Of a DNA stretch of 64,000 nucleotides, positions 61,722 to 64,000 are shown piece by piece; the stretch's first letter is position 1; each line of letters begins with the position of its first letter. The stretch comes from Bradyrhizobium embrapense (GTDB taxonomy: Bacteria; Pseudomonadota; Alphaproteobacteria; Rhizobiales; Xanthobacteraceae), in contig NZ_LFIP02000010.1 in assembly GCF_001189235.2 (NCBI RefSeq), positions 149,111 to 213,110 on the forward strand, read 5' to 3'. Made by a program: the position numbers and the translations under genes. The notes under the pieces were generated by a model, which did not search any database, was not told where the DNA came from, and saw only the letters and a list, made by a program, of their open reading frames with translations.

Positions 61722-62960
61722 ATGCCGCATTCTTCCGATACTACCGCTGCGCCCCTCGCGGGCGTGACTCTTGCCGACGTGCGCCGCGCCGCCGACGTGA
61801 TCCGGGATTCCGTCATGGTCACGGCGTGCAACGAGAGCCGCACGCTGGGCGAGATCTGCGGCTGCCGCCTGTTCCTCAAATTCGAGAACCTGCAATTCAC
61901 CTCGACCTTCAAGGAGCGCGGCGCGCTGAACCGGCTGCAGGCGCTGTCCCCCGAGGAGCACAAGCGCGGGGTGATCGCGATGTCGGCCGGCAACCACGCC
62001 CAGGGCGTGGCCTATCACGCCAAGCGGCTCGGTATCCCCGCCACCATCGTGATGCCGATGGGCACGCCGATGGTGAAGATCGAGAACACCAGGCGGCACG
62101 GCGCCGAGGTCATCATCACCGGGCAGACGCTGGAAGAATGCTTCGCGTTCGTCGACGCGCATGCCGCCGAGCGCGGCCTGATCCTGGTCCATCCCTATGA
62201 CGATCCGCTGATCATTGCCGGACAGGGCACGATCGGGCTCGAAATGCTCGAGGCGGTGCCGGAGCTCGATATCCTGGTGGTGCCGATCGGCGGCGGCGGA
62301 CTGATCTCGGGCATCGCCACCGCGGCGAAGGCGATCAAGCCGTCGATGCAGATGATCGGCGTGCAGGCCCAGCTCTATCCGTCGATGTACAATGCCGTCA
62401 AAGGCGCGCAGCTGCCGATGCGCGGCGATACGCTTGCCGAAGGTATCGCCGTCAAGGCGCCCGGCCAGATCACCACCAGAATCGTTCGCAAGCTCGTCGA
62501 CGACATTGTCCTCGTCAGCGAGGACCAGATCGAGCGCGCGGTCGCGACCCTGATCTCGATCGAGAAGACGGTGGTCGAGGGCGCCGGCGCCGCCGGCCTC
62601 GCGGCGGTGCTCGCGGCACCGGAACGCTTCGCCGGCCGCAATGTCGGCCTCGTGCTGACCGGCGGCAATATCGACACCCGGCTGATCGCCTCGGTCCTGA
62701 CCCGCGAGCTGGCGCGCGAGGGACGGCTGACGCAGCTGGCGCTCGACATCGTCGATCGGCCAGGACAGCTCGCGGCGGTGTCGATCCTGCTTGCGGATGC
62801 GGGCGCCAACATCATCGAGGTCTCGCATCAGCGCACCTTCTCCGATCTGCCGGCCAAGGCGACGCTGCTCGAGCTCGTGATCGAAACCCGCGACCGCGCG
62901 CATCTGGAAGAGGTGCTGGCGCGGCTCGGCGCTGAAGGATTCGCGGTGCGGGAGACGTAG
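61722..62960 (+). CDS. Threonine dehydratase (threonine ammonia-lyase) with C-terminal ACT domain
   Basis: 412-residue fold-type II PLP enzyme that deaminates threonine to 2-oxobutyrate. The PLP lysine is in FTSTFKERGALNR, the phosphate loop is VPIGGGGLISGIA, and AMSAGNHAQGVAYHAKRL is diagnostic. The C-terminal 75 residues (ALDIVDRPGQLAAVSILLADAGANIIEVSHQR) form an ACT domain, so allosteric control is likely. The length matches the catabolic/short biosynthetic type (about 400) rather than E. coli IlvA (514). It stands alone. Confidence 0.93.
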   Translation: MPHSSDTTAAPLAGVTLADVRRAADVIRDSVMVTACNESRTLGEICGCRLFLKFENLQFTSTFKERGALNRLQALSPEEHKRGVIAMSAGNHAQGVAYHAKRLGIPATIVMPMGTPMVKIENTRRHGAEVIITGQTLEECFAFVDAHAAERGLILVHPYDDPLIIAGQGTIGLEMLEAVPELDILVVPIGGGGLISGIATAAKAIKPSMQMIGVQAQLYPSMYNAVKGAQLPMRGDTLAEGIAVKAPGQITTRIVRKLVDDIVLVSEDQIERAVATLISIEKTVVEGAGAAGLAAVLAAPERFAGRNVGLVLTGGNIDTRLIASVLTRELAREGRLTQLALDIVDRPGQLAAVSILLADAGANIIEVSHQRTFSDLPAKATLLELVIETRDRAHLEEVLARLGAEGFAVRET

Positions 62961-63006
62961 CAACGCGCTCCTCAGGATGACGGGTCAGATATGCAGACGA
63001 ATTTCG

Positions 63007-63522
63007 CTAATCCTCACCCGCCGCAAGTTCGGCGAGCTTCGCGATCGTGTTGATGTTGCGTGCGGTGCCGCTGGCGGCGGCGGGGATCTTCAGCTTGGAG
63101 CGGCCCATCCCGCTGCCATAGGCGACATAGATCTCGCGCTTGCCGAGCTGCACCTGCTCGTCCTGCTGGCCCTTCACGTGCTTCAGGGCGTCCTTCGGCG
63201 GCGGCTCGTCGAGGAAGATTGCGACCGTAAAATTCGGCGGCGCTTTCGGAAACGGATTGGCCTTCAGCACCGCGGCGATCTCGTCCGCGCTCCGCACCGC
63301 AACGCCGACCGGCTTGCCGGCATAGGCGTGCAGCCGCTGCTCCAGCGCGGCCTTGACCTTCGCTGCGCCGAGCTTCGAGGAGAACACGACATTGCCGCTG
63401 GCGATATAGGTCTCGACGTCGGCAAATCCCGCGTCGAGGCACATCGCCTTCAACTCGGTCATTGGCAGCTTGCCGGTGCCGCCGACATTGACCGCGCGCA
63501 ACAAGGCGACGTAACGCGGCAT
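63007..63522 (-). CDS. DUF1697 family protein
   Basis: 171 residues starting MPRYVALLRAVNVGGTGKLPMTELKAMCLDAGFADVETYIASGNVVFSS, the family signature. It continues VAVRSADEIAAVLKANPFPK and ends NINTIAKLAEL. I use the ATG at 63522; a GTG one codon upstream is possible. No function is known. It starts seven bases after the glutathione S-transferase gene ends on the same strand, so the two are likely co-transcribed. Confidence 0.9.
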   Translation of the reverse strand: MPRYVALLRAVNVGGTGKLPMTELKAMCLDAGFADVETYIASGNVVFSSKLGAAKVKAALEQRLHAYAGKPVGVAVRSADEIAAVLKANPFPKAPPNFTVAIFLDEPPPKDALKHVKGQQDEQVQLGKREIYVAYGSGMGRSKLKIPAAASGTARNINTIAKLAELAAGED

Positions 63523-63529
63523 CACGACC

Positions 63530-64000
63530 TCACGTCAGCAGCAGTGCCATGCCCGGATCGCCCTTCTGCATCGCGCGCTGATAGGCCGGGCGCGCGGCGA
63601 TGCGGCCGAGATAGTTCCTGATGTTGGGGCAGCGGCCGAGGTCGTAGGGCAGGAAATAACGCATCGTCGTCAGCGAGAAGCCGATCATGATATCGGCGGT
63701 CGTGAATTCATCGCCTGCGAGATAGCGCGCGTCGCGCACCCGCGCCTCGATCAGGTCGAACGAGCGGTCGACCCGCGCCTTGGTCGCGACCAGCATCGGA
63801 TTGTCGGCCGCGAGGTTGAGGCGGTGCAGGATCATGCTGCGGCCCATCTGCGCCTGCAACGTGCCGTTGGCGAAGTGAAACCAGTACAGGAACTGGGCGA
63901 AGTCGGGATGGTCTGATGGCAGCGTCAGCCGTCCATTGCCGTATCTCGCGACGATGTATTCGACGACAGCGCCGGATTCGGCCAGCACCAGCGCGCCGTC
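63530..64000 (-). CDS. Glutathione S-transferase (N-terminal part outside window)
   Basis: The visible 156 residues run from the right edge: DGALVLAESGAVVEYIVARYGNGRLTLPSDHPDFAQFLYW. The ES of LAESGAVVEYI is the glutathione-contact end of the thioredoxin-fold domain. The helical domain carries DEFTTADIMIGFSLTTMRYF with the N-capping Asp. The catalytic Ser/Tyr/Cys lies outside the window. It is upstream of the DUF1697 gene. Confidence 0.92.
   Translation of the reverse strand, partial: DGALVLAESGAVVEYIVARYGNGRLTLPSDHPDFAQFLYWFHFANGTLQAQMGRSMILHRLNLAADNPMLVATKARVDRSFDLIEARVRDARYLAGDEFTTADIMIGFSLTTMRYFLPYDLGRCPNIRNYLGRIAARPAYQRAMQKGDPGMALLLT

Overview
The window is a GC-rich alphaproteobacterial chromosome segment. 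Protein sequences, the gene order rpsT-dnaA-dnaN-recF-gyrB-murA and several families of intergenic palindromes point to Bradyrhizobium or a close relative (Nitrobacteraceae). This assignment rests on recognised sequence character, not on a database search. No rRNA, tRNA, CRISPR array, insertion sequence or prophage was seen.

Layout. 1-10.4 kb is housekeeping: miaB (cut by the left edge), a HAD phosphatase, the tsaB-rimI-fur cluster, a NifU-type Fe-S scaffold, UspA, trpS and murJ on the minus strand, then a PfkB nucleoside kinase and an acyl-CoA ligase. 10.4-30.8 kb is mostly catabolic and transport: two serine hydrolases, succinate-semialdehyde dehydrogenase, a small cytochrome c, a polar amino-acid binding protein divergent from a GntR regulator and a FAD oxidoreductase, an enoyl-CoA hydratase/alcohol dehydrogenase pair, purC, pirin, a membrane-anchored AraC regulator, MmgE/PrpD, an FUSC exporter and a MATE pump. 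30.9-40.8 kb is the replication block: murA (Asp at the usual Cys position), gyrB, recF, dnaN and dnaA, a 1.25 kb non-coding stretch that may hold oriC, then rpsT. 41.2-54.9 kb is accessory: msrA, a polysaccharide-export lipoprotein, hydrolases, a two-subunit molybdenum hydroxylase, an HD-GYP protein, a P450, a CaiC-like ligase, a VOC protein and a Bug-type binding protein. 55-57 kb is an ArsR/SRPBCC/DUF899/DUF1428 stress cluster, with DUF1428 broken by a one-base frameshift. 57.1-60.6 kb is the most unusual part: a membrane protein, a winged-helix regulator, a second undecaprenyl-diphosphate-synthase-like enzyme and a BchE-like cobalamin/radical SAM enzyme. The window ends with small proteins, a threonine dehydratase, DUF1697 and a partial glutathione S-transferase.

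The main candidate for an undescribed system is 57,092-60,577. The inverted repeat ACTTTG-N5-CAAAGT occurs twice: once overlapping the -10 box ahead of the membrane-protein/regulator pair, and once over the start codon of the prenyltransferase paralog. This suggests one regulator controlling a small pathway that could make and then modify a cis-polyprenyl lipid. The sequence gives the architecture only; the product is unknown.

Other notable signals are a probably leaderless arsR mRNA with a near-perfect 24-bp palindrome on its start codon, an alcohol-dehydrogenase ribosome binding site buried in a perfect 11-bp hairpin, and several palindromic repeat families.
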